A program made the translations under genes and the position numbers. Below the pieces are notes generated by a model. It did no database searches and was not told the DNA's origin. It saw only the letters and a list, made by a program, of their open reading frames with translations. 64,000 nucleotides of DNA from Luffa acutangula (taxonomy: Eukaryota; Streptophyta; Magnoliopsida; Cucurbitales; Cucurbitaceae): positions 9,518,562 to 9,582,561 of the forward strand of contig CM072091.1 of NCBI GenBank assembly GCA_036850905.1. Direction: 5' to 3'. Shown here piece by piece: positions 9,516 to 22,308 of the stretch (its first letter is position 1; every line of letters starts with the position of its first letter).

Positions 9516-11626
9516 TGTTGGGTTTTATGCCCTAAAACTCGTAGATTGTGAATGGTGACAAATTGTTTACTTGGATCAATACGTTGTTATTGTGATTTTT
9601 ACAATAAAGAGTTATCGTTTCTAAAATTGCACAATTTGACCCAAATCCAATAAACTAAGATCCTAGGTTGTTTAGATGAAACTTGAACTAGTATGTGGGG
9701 ACATACGGGGATCAGTGTTCAAGTAACAACCTAAATGGTCTATAGTATAGGGATAAGGTTGGGTACCTTATCTTGGTGACATTATGTCATACAACCCACT
9801 TTGTATTCGATACAGATGCAATGATCCACAGCATCCATGTAGCCGAGACATGCGAGTGGGGGTATCCTGTGCAATGAGTTTGCATAAGACCGGACCGCGA
9901 AATAGTAACCACTAGATGTAACACCGTTAACTAGTTTAGGTTTCTATTTCAATAGGATGACCTAGGTAACTCAATCTAAATCCTGAGTATGTTATGAACC
10001 CCTTTCAGGAGGGATTGTCCTTAGATTTGTATGGGTGAGAGTGGCCAGTTCGCCGACTCAATAAGCCTACCATTTCAGGGCCAAGACCAAGTGGGGGTTG
10101 GGAACATAACATTACAAGAAGGAATTCACTTATTCCCCTATTGGGGTAAGCAGATGTGTGTTCCCTTAAGGGTTGATTCCGAGTCTTGAACAAGGGTGGC
10201 GTTCATCCTCTCCTGACCCAAGAGGAACTGCTGTTTATTGATTGGATCATAAACAGATTGTTCATTAGAGGAATCAGTGGTACTTAAGGATCCAGAGGTA
10301 ACCCAAGGGTAAAACGGTAATTTGACCCAGCTGGCGTTATGAACACTCGTGAAGGATTGACTTACCGTTATTGGTCAATATCCATGGACACAGAAATATT
10401 CTACAGTGAGAAGAGTGCAGTTGTGGGTTTATAGTGGAGTGACCCACAGTTAACGAATGTTGACTAACTTGGTTAATGAGTTTAGCCAATTAGTTTCGTA
10501 TCGTTGGAGCTTCTGATCTGTAGGTCCATTTGGTCCGCCTGCTAGCTCGTAAAGGGTTCTGAGGTTAAATAGTCTTGAATAGAATTTGAAGTGTGTTCAA
10601 ATTTGTTAAGGAAATTATATTGTATTTGATACAATTAAGATAATGTATGAAGATACATTATAATATAAGTTTAATTGGTGAATTAACTTTATAATATAAA
10701 ATTAATTTTGGATGTGATTCAAAATTAATTAATGAGAGAATTATTTGAAAATGATTCAAATAGTAAATTAATTAAATATATGATATTTAATTAATGAATG
10801 AATTAATTAGAGAATTAATTAATTTGATTTAATTAAATGTGATTTAATTAAATTAATACTATAGTTAATAATTAATGTTCATTTGATGCACGTTAAAACT
10901 ATAGGTTGAATGAGAGAGATATAATTGAATATGATTCAATTATAAAATTAATTAAATATTTGATATTTAATTAATGTGGATTCAATTAATAGGATTAATT
11001 GAATCGTCAATTTAATTCAATTGAATATGATTCAAATTGAATTAAATACTTTATATTATAATTCATTTAATTAATATTTGATTTAATTACATTAATTATA
11101 ATTAATTTATTAATTAAATGATTGTTATTATTTAATTAATAGACGGCCAAGATCATTTGGATTAGATCCAACGATCAATATTAAGTAGGGTTTTAACTCC
11201 TTCCACACTTATCGTTAAGTGGAGAGGGGGTTACCCAACTTATCGATGATTTTTCTCACTCACGGAAAAACACAGAGGAAGCTCTCTCCTTGTGTTCTCT
11301 CAGTTTTTCTCTCAAGAAACAACATTCTGCTTGCTGAAAATTCCCTTCCCAAGGCGAGATCGATCCCACAATCGAGATCTCAAGATAGCCCAAGAGAATA
11401 ACGGGTGTTCTTGCGTGGTGGTGTCCTTTGGGAGCATTGTGCAAAATTTTCCAGCCGCGTTCATGTAAGTTTTCTGTTCTAAATTAGTTTAAAATTTCGT
11501 CTTCGTATGCTTAATCTAGTTTAGAAAAGGTTTCTGAATTTTTGCCTTATGTACTGGTAATCTAATGATTGAAAACCTTTTCACGCACTATTCAATTCGC
11601 TTCCGCTAGAGGATTCAATTCCTTCA
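9516..11626 (+). repeat. Ty1/copia LTR (TGTTGGG...CCTTCA family), 5' LTR of a truncated element
   Basis: The 2111-bp LTR starts TGTTGGGTTTTATGCCCTAA and ends AATTCCTTCA, followed by a tRNA-iMet primer site. The same family occurs at 14532, 16274, 35232, 38590 and 49818, and in part at 51618. The stretch 10620-11140 is extremely AT-rich and built of short ATTAATTAAT-type palindromes, as in the other copies. GTAAGTTTTCTG at about 11466 is a good splice donor. No matching 3' LTR is found before gypsy sequence begins at about 12776, so the element is truncated. Confidence 0.88.
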
Positions 11627-11628
11627 AA

Positions 11629-11641
11629 TGGTATCAGAGCC
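11629..11641 (+). other. Primer-binding site, initiator-Met tRNA type
   Basis: TGGTATCAGAGCC, two bases after the LTR end, is the standard plant Ty1/copia minus-strand primer site complementary to the 3' end of tRNA-iMet. Confidence 0.92.
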
Positions 11642-12775
11642 ATTTCGTGAATGTGTTTTCTGTCTTAGATTTTGCATTAAGGCTGAATGGTGGGATTAAT
11701 TTGCATATTGGTTTGCTGAAAAACTGTTTTGGTTATATTTGGCCTTAGATTTACAATTTTGTATGATTTGATCATGTAAGGGCCAATGTTTTTGGTGCAA
11801 AAATATTGTAAATCGAGTCTTGTAAGTCCGTGTCTCGAGTTTCAGGATCAATTTTTTGATCGGTGCTCAAATCGGGGTTCAATTTGGTGAAAAACTGCTG
11901 CTGAAAATGAAGAATAATATGTTGTCCAGAGGCGTAGCGTTGCGACCCTGCTCAACGGAGTTGCGACGCTGATGAACATGTGCTGGAAAAATCGGGATAG
12001 CGTCGAGACGCTTTGCCTTCAGCGTCTCGACGCTGACAAAAACTTTCGGATTTGCGGAGCGTTGAACGCAACGTGCGGAAAGCAGTTACTTGTGCGGTTA
12101 CAAAATAAATATTATTTTGCGTACATATTTGTTCGAGCGTGCGTGGCTGGAGGAGTTGGCATGCGCGCGTGACTAGTATCCACGTGGTTGTGGGTTCTCA
12201 AGCCTGTGTGTGGTAAAAAAAAAATTTGTGTGGTCCAGAAGTCAAAAGAAGCGGTTCGGTCAACGGTTCAGCAGCAGCGCGCAGTTCACCGTCGGTTCAC
12301 GTTGGTTTTGACCGGTTCGTTGACTAGCTGAAGGAATTTGACTGGTTCGAGTGGTTTTTGGTCCGGTTCGAGCAGTTTTTGACCCGGTTCGAGCTGGTTT
12401 GGCACGGTTCAGCAGAAATTCAAGACTCTTTTGGGATAATTTGATAAAATTGTTGTAATTTTATTATTTTTTTATTATCCTAGGGGCCAATATTCCGGTT
12501 TTTTCAGCTATTTAATGCTTTATGAATGTCATTTAGCTAGATCCCACCATAAGTTAAGCATGTTTCATGCATTTTTATGTTATAAATGTTATAATATATA
12601 ATAATTATGCATTAATTTAAATTTCATGAGTTATTTAGTATAATTGTTATATTAAATATATGAAATTGGAAAAGCATGATGCATGACATTAATTAGATAA
12701 ATATAAAATGTTATATTTTATTAATGTAGCATGCATGCTTAGTTTTATTTTCATGAGTATTAATATAATAGTGGG
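11642..12775 (+). other. Untranslated leader of the truncated copia element
   Basis: This is non-coding sequence that aligns by eye with the leader of the copia element at 41917-43000: shared CCTAGGGGCCAAT, the GGTT(C/T)G-rich stretch, and ATGTCATTTAG...CCACCATA. It contains GC-rich dyads at 11936-12034. Homology to the copia leader fades at about 12740 and gypsy gag begins by 12776, so the two are fused without LTR ends or an obvious duplication. Confidence 0.7.
11936..12034 (+). promoter_or_regulatory. GC-rich dyads in the copia leader
   Basis: Clear dyads start at 11999 and 12021 (AGCGTCGAGACGCT and AGCGTCTCGACGCT), exactly 22 bp apart. A degenerate pair lies at 11936 and 11957. They are the same motif and spacing as in the gypsy LTR promoters, but placed about 300 bp downstream of a copia LTR. 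Role unknown. Confidence 0.65.
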
Positions 12776-14531
12776 ATCCTCGTCCGTTTGATGGAGCCTC
12801 AAGGGACCCCACAGTGGTAGAGTTGTGGTTGTCCTCATTCAAAACTGTCTTTCGCCACATGAACTGTCCGAAAGACTAGAAAGTTTACTGTGTCGTATTC
12901 CTGTTGCAAAATAACGCCTTAATTTGGTGGAAATCGATCGAGATGACTATAGACGTCAGCAACGGACCTGTTACATGGGCTCAGTTCAGGGAGGAGTTCT
13001 TTAGGAAGTATTACCCTGCAGCCTCCCGTTTCAAGAAACAAGCAGAGTTTGTCGTTCTTAAGCAGGGGAGTCGAAACGTAGAGGAATACGAGACAGAGTT
13101 CACTAGACTGTCTCGATTTGCTCCTGCTCTGGTAGCTGTAGAGGCTGATAAGATGGAACGATTTATCACGGGCTTAAAGGAAGAGACACAAGGCAGTGTG
13201 GCAGCCCATTGACCACAAGATTTTGCCACGACAGTCAGGGTGGCAGAGTTGATTGATCGACGACCGACGACTGTCCCTCTAGAACCTTCCTCAGGTCATA
13301 AGCGAAGATTCGATCAGATGAACTCGAATACACAACAGGGTCAGTGTTACCCTAGACGGGGTCAAACTTAGGACCGTCGACAGAGGGCACAAAATCATTC
13401 AGGGCCTAATCAAGATAGGTCGTTATGTCACTCATGCGGGAATTACCATTGGGGTCGCTACCTGACAGGGACCCGTGTATGTTTCAAGTGTGGCCAAGAA
13501 GGGCATATCGCTCCAAACTGCAATCAGAAGAAACCCAATTATGCCAACTAACCGTCTAGCTCAAATCAAGCATATGGGGTAAGACCAGCACAGCAACAGG
13601 GCAAGATATTTTCCACCACCCGACATGAGGCAAAGAACCTGAATGCAGTAGTGACAGGTACCATCCCTATTCTCGGTCATTAAGCTTTCGTGTTGTTTGA
13701 TTCGGGTTCAACACATTCTTTTATTTCTGCATCATTTGTAAGTACAGCCAACCTAGAACTAGAGTCGTTAGGTTATGTTTTTTCAGTCTCAACCCCTGCA
13801 GGGGTAACGTTGCTAGCTAGTGAAGCAGTGAAAGCCTGTCAAGTGTTAGTGTATGACCGACCGATGGATGTGACATTGATCGCCCTTAACATGAGTGATT
13901 TTGATGTTATCTTGGGAATGGAGTGGTTGACTTCTAATTATGCCAACATAGATTGTTATCGTAAGGAGGTTGTCTTCAACCCTCCGTCAGAGGTGAGCTT
14001 CAAGTTTAAAGGATCGATGATCAAAGGTGCTCCTAAAGTAGTTTCTGCAATGAAGGCGAGAAAATTTATTGGGAAAGGAGATTGGGGCTTACTGGCTAGC
14101 ATGGTTGACACAAGGGGCACCGAGGTATCGGTGACCTCAATACCGGTAGTGAGGGAATTCGCAGATGTATTTTCGAAGGATCTGACAAGAGTACCGCCAG
14201 CACGAGAGGTTGACTTCTGCATTGAGCTTGAGCCAGGGACTAATCCGATTTCTAAAGCCCCATATAGAATGGCTCCAGCAGAGTTGAAGGAGCTTAAGTT
14301 GTAGATTCAGGAGCTGCTAGATAAGGGTTATATACGCCCCAACATTTCGCTGTGGGGTGATCCAGTTTTTATTTGTGAAAAAGAAGGATGGGCCCATGCG
14401 TCTGTGCATCGACTATCGGGACATGAACAAAGTGACAATAAAGAACAGATATCCTCTGCCCAGGATTGATGACCTCTTTCATCAGCTTCAAGGTGCAGCA
14501 ATATTTTCTAAAATATCTCTACGGTCAGGAT
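12776..14531 (+). pseudogene. Ty3/gypsy gag-protease-RT (chromovirus-like), first part
   Basis: The frame reads in order: gag (DGASRDPTVVELWLSS; ALIWWKS; TWAQFREEFFRKYYP; AEFVVLKQG), a CCHC knuckle (CFKCGQEGHIAPNC), protease (LFDSGSTHSFIS; DVILGMEWL) and the start of RT (LFVKKKDGPMRLCIDYRDMN; YPLPRIDDLF). This order and style suit the chromovirus branch of Ty3/gypsy. Several stops interrupt it (TGA at about 13210, TAG at 13369, TAA near 13549 and 13681, TAG at 14302). The motif usually reading FSKIDLRSGYHQ reads FSKISLRSG, so a catalytic Asp is lost. The frame is then cut by a copia LTR at 14532, with duplication AGGAT at 14527-14531. RT continues at 18535. Its own 5' LTR is absent. Confidence 0.88.
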
Positions 14532-17500
14532 TGAAGGAATAAAAATCCTACGCAGCGGAAGCGTATATCAGACCTTTTCGTTCTTAATTTGGTTTCTTTG
14601 AAAACACCGATACATTGGGCCAAATTACAGAACGATTTCTATAAATTTAATACGATTAAGCATGCTTTTTCTAAACTATTTAGATTAGGATTAGAAACCT
14701 ACTTGTTGAAGAATAAATTTCTTCTCTGCACAATGCTCCTCAACGAACACTACCAATCGGATCACTCGCTGTGCTCTAAAATCCTTGAGGCTTGGATTGT
14801 GGGATCCAATCTTGAATAGGGAATCAATTTTTCAGCAAGAAGCTTGCTGTATTTTTCCTTGAGAGTGGATGTTTTGAGAGAATTTCCAAGAGATACCAAA
14901 TTGGTGAGATTGTAGAACTCCCTTCTTTCCCACCATTTTCACGTTAGTTGTAGGGAGGGGAGTTACAATCATGTAACTCCCCAATGAGGTGTCAATACCT
15001 CATTCCTTGAATTATTAATTTAACATATTAAATTAATAATTAAAAACTATATATTATTCACCAATTTAATCAAATAAAAAATTCAATTAAATTAATTTTA
15101 ACATATAGTTCCAAATTCAATTAAATCACATTTAATTGAATTGATTCAACCAACTAATTAAATATCATATATTTAATTAATTTACTATTTGAATCATAAT
15201 TCAAATAACTCTCTCATACACTATAGTTTTAATATGAATCTCATTCACATTAAATTTAACATATAGTTTCAATATGAATCTAATTCATATTTAATATTTG
15301 AACTCTTTCAAATATTTAATTCTCTCATTAATTAATTTTGAATCACATCCAAACTTAATTTTATACTATAAAGTTTAATTCATCAATTAAACTTATATTA
15401 TAATGTATCTTTATACATTATCTTAATTGTATCAAATACAATTTAATTTCCTTAACGAATTTGAACACACTTTAAATTCTATTCAAGACTATTTAATTAA
15501 CCTCAGAACCCTTTACGAGCCAGCAGGTGGACCTAATGGACCTACAGATCAGAAGCTCCAACGGTACGAGACTAATTGGCTAAACTCATTAACCAAGTTA
15601 GTCAACATTCGTTAACTGTGGGTCACTCCACTAAAGACCCACAACTGCACTCTTCTCACTGTAGAATATTTATGTGTCCACGGATATCGACCAATAACGG
15701 TAAGTCAATCCTTCACGAGTGTTCGTAACGCCAACTGGGTCAAATTACCGTTTTACCCCTGGGTTACCTCTGGATCCTTAAGTACCACTGATTCCTCTCA
15801 TGAACAATCTGTTTATGATCCAATCAATAAACAGCAGCTCCTCTAAGGCTAGGAGAGGATGGGCGCCCTTGTTCAAGACCCGGAATCAGCCCTTAAGGGA
15901 ACACACATCTACTTGCCCCAATAGGGGAAGGAGTGAATTTCATCTTGTATTGTCATGTCCCCAGCCCCCCACTCGGTCTTGTCCCCAAGAAGGTAGGCTC
16001 ATTGAGTCGGCGTGCAGGCCACTCTCACCCGTACTAATCAAAGGACAATCCCTCGTGAGAAGGAGTTCATGACACACTCAGGATTAAGATTGAGTTACCT
16101 AGGTCATCCTATTAAAACAGTAACCTAACTAGTTAAGATGTTACATCTAGTGGTTTACTATTTCGTGGTCCGGTCTTATGCAAACTCATTGCATAGGATA
16201 CCCCCGCTCGCATGTCTCCTACATGGACGCCTTGGATCAATACGTCTGTATCGAATACAAAGCGGGTCGTATCTGTTGGGTTTTATGCCCTAAAACTCGT
16301 AGATAGTGAATGTAAACAAATTTTATACTTGTGTTCAATAAAGTGTTATTTAGTTTCTGCAATAAAATGTTATTGTTTAATATTGCACTATTTGACCCAA
16401 ATCCAATAAACTAAGATCCAAGGTTGTTTGTATGTAACTTGAACTAGTATGTGGGGACATACGGGGATCGATGTTCAAGTAACAACCTAAAGGGTCTATA
16501 GCATAGGGATAAGGCTGGGTACCTTATCCTGGTGACACTATGGATACGGCCCACTTTGTATTATGATACAAACGCTATGATCCAACGCGTTCATGTAGTT
16601 GACATGCGAGTGGGGGTATCCTATGCAATGATTTTGCATAAGACCGGACCGCAAAATAGTTAACCACTAACTGTAACACCGTTAGTTGGATTGGTTTCTA
16701 TTTCACTAGGATGACCTAGACAACTCAGTCTCAATCCTGAGTGGATTATGGACTCCTGTTCACGAGGAGTTGTCCTTTGATTTGTATGGGTGAGAGTGGC
16801 CAGCACGCCGACTCAATAAGCCTACCATTTTGGGGACAATACCGAGTGGGGAGCTGGGAACATAATCACACAAGATGGAATTCACTCCTTCCCGACTTTA
16901 GGGTAAGTAGAGGTGTGTTCCCTTAAGTGGTATCTCCGGGACTTGAACAATGGGCCCAATCCTCTCTATGGCACGAGAGGGACTTTTGTTTGTTGGTTGG
17001 ACCTCAAACAGGTTGTTCATTAGAGGAGCACTGGGAACTTAAGGACTAAGATGTAAACCAGGGGTAAAACGGTAATTTGACCCAGCTGGGATACGGACAC
17101 ACGTGAAGGACTGACTTGTAATATTGGTCGATATCCGTGGACACAGAAATATTCTGCAGTGAGAAGAGTGCAGCTGAGGGTCTTTAGTGGAATGACCCAC
17201 AATTAACGAATGGAGACTAACTTGGTTAATGAGTTTAAGCCGATTAGTCTCGTATCGTTGGAGCTTCTGATCTGTAGGTCCATAAGGTCCCACTGGTAGC
17301 TCGTAAAAAGACTTGAAGCAAACAAATATAAATTGTAAATTGAAAGTGTTCAATTTATTTGGGGAATCGTATAATGTATATTGATGCATTATAATATAAA
17401 GTTTATGAAACTTTATAATATAATTTTTGAATTAATTTCAAAAATTAATTCTTGAGAGAAAATGTTTGAAAGAGTTCAAATAAATTTAATATGAATTGGA

Positions 17501-18529
17501 TTCATATTAATTTTATTAAAATCCCTAAGATTAAATATATGATATTTAGTTGGGTAATTAATTAATCATGGAATTAATTAATTATTTATTAAAATTAGAG
17601 ACCTTTTCCTATTAGGAAAGAAAATATTTGAAAGAGTTCAAATAAATTTAATATGAATTGGATTCATATTAATTTTGATTTTAATAAAATCCCTAAGATT
17701 AAATATGTGATATTTAATTGGGTTTTTAATTAATTATGGAATTAATTAATTATTAAAATTAGATATTGTTCAGATAATAGATTTGAACTTATTCCAAGAC
17801 CTTTTCCTATTAGGAAAAGGTCTTGGCCTTTACCTATATATAGGACCCCTGGGGTGGGGTGAAAGGCATCCCATGGTCTCTCATTCTCTCAGAGATCTCT
17901 CCCAAAAGACTCCCACAAGTCTCCTGCTTCAAGAAGTCTTAGAGATATACCAGTGTAGCCGATTGGTGGTGTTCACACAAGAGGGTTGCTGCATTTTCAT
18001 TCTTATTGGCAAGAAAAGGCGAATTGATTAAGGCTTTCTACAAAAGTAAGTTTTCTATGAAATCCTTGATCACTAGGATCAATCTAGTTGATCTTTTTAG
18101 CATGTTTATAGCCTATGTACAACCCATTAAATATAGATTTATTGCTGTAATACTTTGCAAATTGTATTGGTATTTCAATTAGAATCTAAGACTCTGAGTA
18201 GGTTCGGTAATACTTTCCGCTGCGTGGGGCTTTTATCCCTTTAGTATCACATAGTGTTACCAGGATAAGGTACCCAGCCTTATCCCTGTACTATAGACCT
18301 TTTAGGTTGTTACTTGAACACCAATCCCCTTATGTCCCCACATACTAGTTCAAGTTACATGTAAACAACATTGGATCTTAGTTTATTGGATTTGGGTCAT
18401 ATTGTGCAATTCTAGACTTAATAGGACAATAACACTTTATTGCATAAACCTCAATAACAATTTATTAATACAATTGTATAATTCATTACTCATTCACTAT
18501 CTAAGAGTTTTAAGACATAAGACCCAATA
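14532..18529 (-). mobile_element. Solo Ty1/copia LTR, minus orientation, split by a second LTR
   Basis: The outer LTR begins TGAAGGAATAAAAATCC at 14532 and ends ACCCAATA at 18529 (usual CCCAACA with one change). It is flanked by the 5-bp duplication AGGAT (14527-14531 and 18530-18534). Removing the nested LTR and one GTATC copy leaves about 2.0 kb, the normal LTR length for this family. It interrupts the gypsy RT between LRSG and QLRIREED, which confirms the target was coding sequence. No internal copia sequence remains. Confidence 0.9.
16274..18243 (+). mobile_element. Solo Ty1/copia LTR nested in an opposite-strand LTR of the same family
   Basis: The 1970-bp LTR starts TGTTGGGTTTTATGCC and ends ATCCCTTTA (a change from CCTTCA). 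It is flanked by the exact duplication GTATC (16269-16273 and 18244-18248). A TATATATAGG box is at about 17835 and a GTAAGTTTTCT donor-like site at about 18039. Its insertion, opposite in orientation to the host LTR, creates a long inverted repeat of related sequence. Confidence 0.92.
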
Positions 18530-19155
18530 AGGATATCATCAGTTGAGGATTAGAGAGGAAGATATACCTAAGACAACTTTCAGGACCAGGTATGGGCATT
18601 GCGAATTTACAGTGATGTCCTTTGGACTTACCAATGCTCATGCAGTTTTCATGGACTTGATGAACAGGATATTTAAGGAATTCCTCGATATGTTCGTAAT
18701 TGTTTTCATTGATGATATCCTTATCTATTCCAAGACAGAGGAGGAACATGAGGATCATCTCAGGAGAGTTTTGATCACCTTAAAAACGAACAAGTTGTAC
18801 GCCAAATTCTCTAAATGTGAGTTTTGGCTACAACGACTTTCCTTTTTTGGGCACGTGGTGTCAAAGGAAGGTGTCACAGTAGACCCAACCAAAATAGAAG
18901 CAGTGACTAATTGGTCACGACCCACTTCAGTCAGTGAGATACGGAGCTTCTTGGGGTTAGCGGGCTATTACCGCCGTTTTGTGCAAGGCTTTTCCAGTAT
19001 TGTCGCCCCCTAACTCAGGTTGACTCGAAAGGGTACTCCATTTGTGTGGAATGAAGCGTGTGAGGCAAGCTTCCAAGAGCTTAAGCGAAGGCTGGTTTCA
19101 GCACCAGTACTCACAGTACCCGATGCTTCAGGAAAATTTGTTATATACTTAAAAA
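18530..19155 (+). pseudogene. Ty3/gypsy RT and start of RNase H, second part
   Basis: This continues the RT of 12776-14531: QLRIREEDIPKTTFRTRYGH, MSFGLTNAHAVFMDLMN, the catalytic FIDDILIYSK, KCEFWL, and FLGLAGYYRRFVQGFS, followed by a stop at about 19010 and then the connection region (TPFVWNEACEASFQELK; APVLTVPDASGKFVIYL). Homology ends at about 19155 just where RNase H should begin. RNase H, integrase, any chromodomain and the 3' LTR are missing, so the element is truncated at both ends. Confidence 0.88.
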
Positions 19156-19280
19156 TTTGATATACTTGAAATTAATCCAACCCATAAGAAAAGTCCAAAA
19201 AGTACTGACTCATGTCCTTTGATATATTCAAAACAATACATTCATATTTTACCTCAAACGAATATTGATTGATGTATGAT

Positions 19281-19870
19281 TGATAGGACCAAATTGGCCC
19301 TATATATTTGTTCTTAATCTCGCTAATTTTACAATAATTATTTTGCTTAAATTGTATATTTTGTAGGTGTTTGGTGTTAAGAGCTTCTCGGGAGCCAATA
19401 TTCCAAATTGACGTTAATTCGAGGAAATTAACATGGTTTTGATCCATCTTGAAGTCCATGGGATGTCGAAACGTTGAAAAGACCAAAGCAGAGCACTCGA
19501 GACTCAAAAACAACGTCAAAAGGATCAAAACTTGAAGCAGCCAAACAAGGAAGACTCGAGAGGAAGTGTATCGACGCTACCTCACAGCGTCTCGATGCTT
19601 CGTATTCGATGGACCGCCTAAATCACTGTCGGCGTCTCGACAACGCTTCGTTATTTAAATAGAACAGTTTGCGGTTTAGGTCACAGATTTTGGGAGGTTC
19701 AACAGCCGTTTTCCCTTTTTTCTCTCGGTTTTCTCTCCGATTTCTTCATTCTCCCTCTGTATTTTATAGTTTTTAGTTAGTTTAGGTTGGTTTCTCGAGC
19801 CTTGGGCTTGGATTAAACTTGTCTATGATCGTCTAAGCACCGTTCGCTGTAGTTGGAACCTCGAGATTGT
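19281..19870 (+). repeat. LTR fragment, Athila-like, with GC-rich dyads and TATA
   Basis: The segment starts TGATAGGACCAAATTGGCCC, like the start of gypsy LTRs here. It carries degenerate dyads at about 19567-19599 (AGCGTCTCGATGCT at 19586) and GGCGTCTCGAC at about 19630, then TATTTAAATAG at about 19650 as a likely TATA box. The 3' limit is uncertain: no CA end, PBS or second LTR was found. Sequence 19156-19280 before it is unassigned. Confidence 0.5.
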
Positions 19871-19948
19871 AAGTACATTTGGCTTTTTATGAGATTTTTG
19901 GAGTTTTCTAATCTGAATGCTTGGGTTGGACATTTTTTTTTTTTTTTT

Positions 19949-20026
19949 GGCTACATTTGCAACATAAAAAAATTGAAGGCACGGTTGCAAATTCCCTTTT
20001 ATTTTTTGCTAGTGTTGCAATGGGCC
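19949..20026 (+). repeat. 78-bp repeat, left member of a 13-kb inverted pair
   Basis: This stretch (GGCTACATTTGCAACATAAA through TAGTGTTGCAATGGGCC) is found almost identically in reverse at 32959-33035. Each copy borders a homopolymer run. It resembles the end of a Mutator-type element, but neither copy has a near partner. The pair brackets the AT-rich gene island. Confidence 0.6.
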
Positions 20027-20030
20027 CTGT

Positions 20031-21139
20031 ACATTAGGCATTTGTTTATTTTTGTTTCTTATTAAAGAAATGTTTTTTTTTCCTTCTATTCTAGATAGAA
20101 ATAGTAATTCATTCTTAAAATCATTTTAAAAATATTAACTCATTCTTACCAATTTTCTTACTTCGAAAGTGTACCATCGTAATTAAATATAAGTTATATT
20201 GAAATTAAAATTGAATATCTAATGATGATCGATCCATGGCACTGTTGAGTTGAAGATTTTAGTAGAATTTGATGAATTATTCATGTAATCTCTCTATTTT
20301 AAAACTAACACAATGCTAATCTCAAAAAAAAGAAAAAAAAAAACGAACACAATGCTAATACGAATTTTTTTTTTAATTATATTGGTAATTTTGTACATTT
20401 GTTTTATATTCAAATTTCAAATTTACTGATTTTTGGGGTTTTTTTAAATTTATTTATAGGGGTTATTTATTTATTTTTCTTATTTTATTTTTGTAAAACA
20501 AATATTAGGAAGAACATTTATGTGGTATTATAATAATATTAATTCTGAACAATAATTCAAATTTGAGTTTACTAAAATCTCAATTCTTAGAAGGTATCCA
20601 TTTAAATTTTGTTCAGACAGGAGATTGGAGAGTATGGATTTAACTCTTTTCTTACATGATCAATAGCCATAATATTGAAATTTCTTTTTAAAAAAAACGT
20701 TAATAAATTCAAGTTAATGAAATTTAGTAATTTATATAAATTTAATTATTTTTTTATTCAATTTGATACGGGTAAAAATCTTCCACTCATATTAAAAATA
20801 ATTTTGAATTACATATATATAATATGTCAGCTATATAGAAATAAGAGAAATAAATTTAATTCTTGAACTTGACTAGATCTATTAATTTTTATTTTAAAAT
20901 TGTAATTTATCCAATTACACAAACTTGGATAAGTGTTGAAAAAAGTATTTTTAATAAAATTAAATATTCTTCAACCGGTTCAAGAATATTTATAAGCTCA
21001 GTGCCATGAATCGGTTCAACAATAGACTTCCTGAGTTTTCACGTCGTAAGTTCTTTATTGACAAGTTTTAAAATATATTACAAACTTCTTTTTAAAAAAT
21101 AAAAAATATACTATTATGTTTCATTAAATATTCAAATAA
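20031..21139. other. AT-rich non-coding stretch, nothing recognised
   Basis: I see homopolymer runs and short simple repeats but no credible coding frame, RNA gene or transposon end. The 63-codon frame at 20675-20866 is low-complexity Lys/Asn/Phe sequence. Confidence 0.5.
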
Positions 21140-21148
21140 AATAGTAAA

Positions 21149-22053
21149 GAGAAAAAAACATTTTTAACTCTAAACTTTGAGGGTTGTATCAATTTTAACC
21201 CTGAACTTTCAATTTCATCAAATCGAACCCTAAAGTTAGCAAGTTATATCAATTTTAACCCTAAACTTTCAATTTCATGAAATTGAACCTCAAACTTATC
21301 AGATTGTATCGATTTTAACCCCAAACTTGCATAAGTGTTACAATGTATACATTTGATTAACTTTCTTTTTAAATCATTGTACATAATTCACTATTTCTTC
21401 ATTATTTTTTCACATTACACTTGAATTGGTTTCTTATAAATAAAATATTGGATAAATTTTATTTCAGATGACTTTTTCTTGTTGTTAAGAACTTTATGAG
21501 AGCTTTTTTGCTACCAAAGCAAAACAACTTTGGAGGTTTTTCATATTCAAATATTTGCTCGTTTTTTTTTCTTTTGTTGCTAAGAACTTTGTGAGATTTG
21601 TTTTTCTTCTTTTACTGTTTTTTTTTTCTTGCTAATTAGAAGAATGTACAAGTGTAGGAAACGAAAACAAAGAAATTTCGAGTTTTTTATTTCTCATATT
21701 TGTTGGATTTTTCTTGTTGCCAATAAAAATTTTATAACAATAAAAAGAATAGTTTGAGATATTTGATTTCTTTTGATAAAGAGTTTCTTCAACAAATTTC
21801 TCAAAAAACACGAACTTAGGTGCAATGTGAATTCAAGAAAAAAAAAAAGAGGAAATTGTCAATTACATGTTTTAATGGCAATTCAAATATGAAAAGTTGA
21901 CCAAAGGTCTACATTGTAACACTTATATGCAAGTTTGAGGTTCAAATTGATATAGTTTGTTAAGTTTGGGGTTCAATTTGATGAAATTGAAAGTTTAGGG
22001 TTAAAATTGATACAACCTACTAAGTTCAGGGGTCAAAATTGATTTTTTTTCCC
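21149..22053. mobile_element. Non-autonomous Mutator-like element with long terminal inverted repeats
   Basis: Left (GAGAAAAAAACATTTTTAAC, then AACCCTGAACTTTCAATTTC) and right ends (reverse complement GGGAAAAAAAATCAATTTTG, then AACCCTAAACTTTCAATTTC) are inverted repeats extending about 150-200 bp, with repeated subterminal units (TATCAATTTTAACCC). The flanks AATAGTAAA (21140-21148) and AATAATAAA (22054-22062) match at 8 of 9 bases, the 9-bp duplication size of the Mutator superfamily. The 905-bp interior has no coding frame. Confidence 0.75.
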
Positions 22054-22212
22054 AATAATAAAATTAGAATTTCATAGTTTGTGGGAGAAAAAAGTTTAAT
22101 TTTTTTCTTCCTTTATTGTGAAAAATTATGAATGAAATATTTAAATTTCACCATAAAAATTTATGTTCGGAAGATTTTTAATCACGTGCATCGCACGTAT
22201 CTTTTAACTAGT

Positions 22213-22308
22213 ACCAACAAAAGCATAGTTCAACTGACATAAAACTTGTACTATTGACTAAAAGGTTTGTGGTTCAAATTCCTTCACTTGCACATGTTGT
22301 AAAAAAAA
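22213..22308 (+). mobile_element. tRNA-derived SINE, plus strand
   Basis: A box-like TAGTTCAACTGAC (22226-22238) and B box-like GGTTCAAATTCC (22271-22282) are spaced as in tRNA genes. An A8 tract follows at 22301. It lacks a foldable acceptor stem, so it is a short SINE rather than a tRNA gene. Exact ends are uncertain. Confidence 0.6.
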
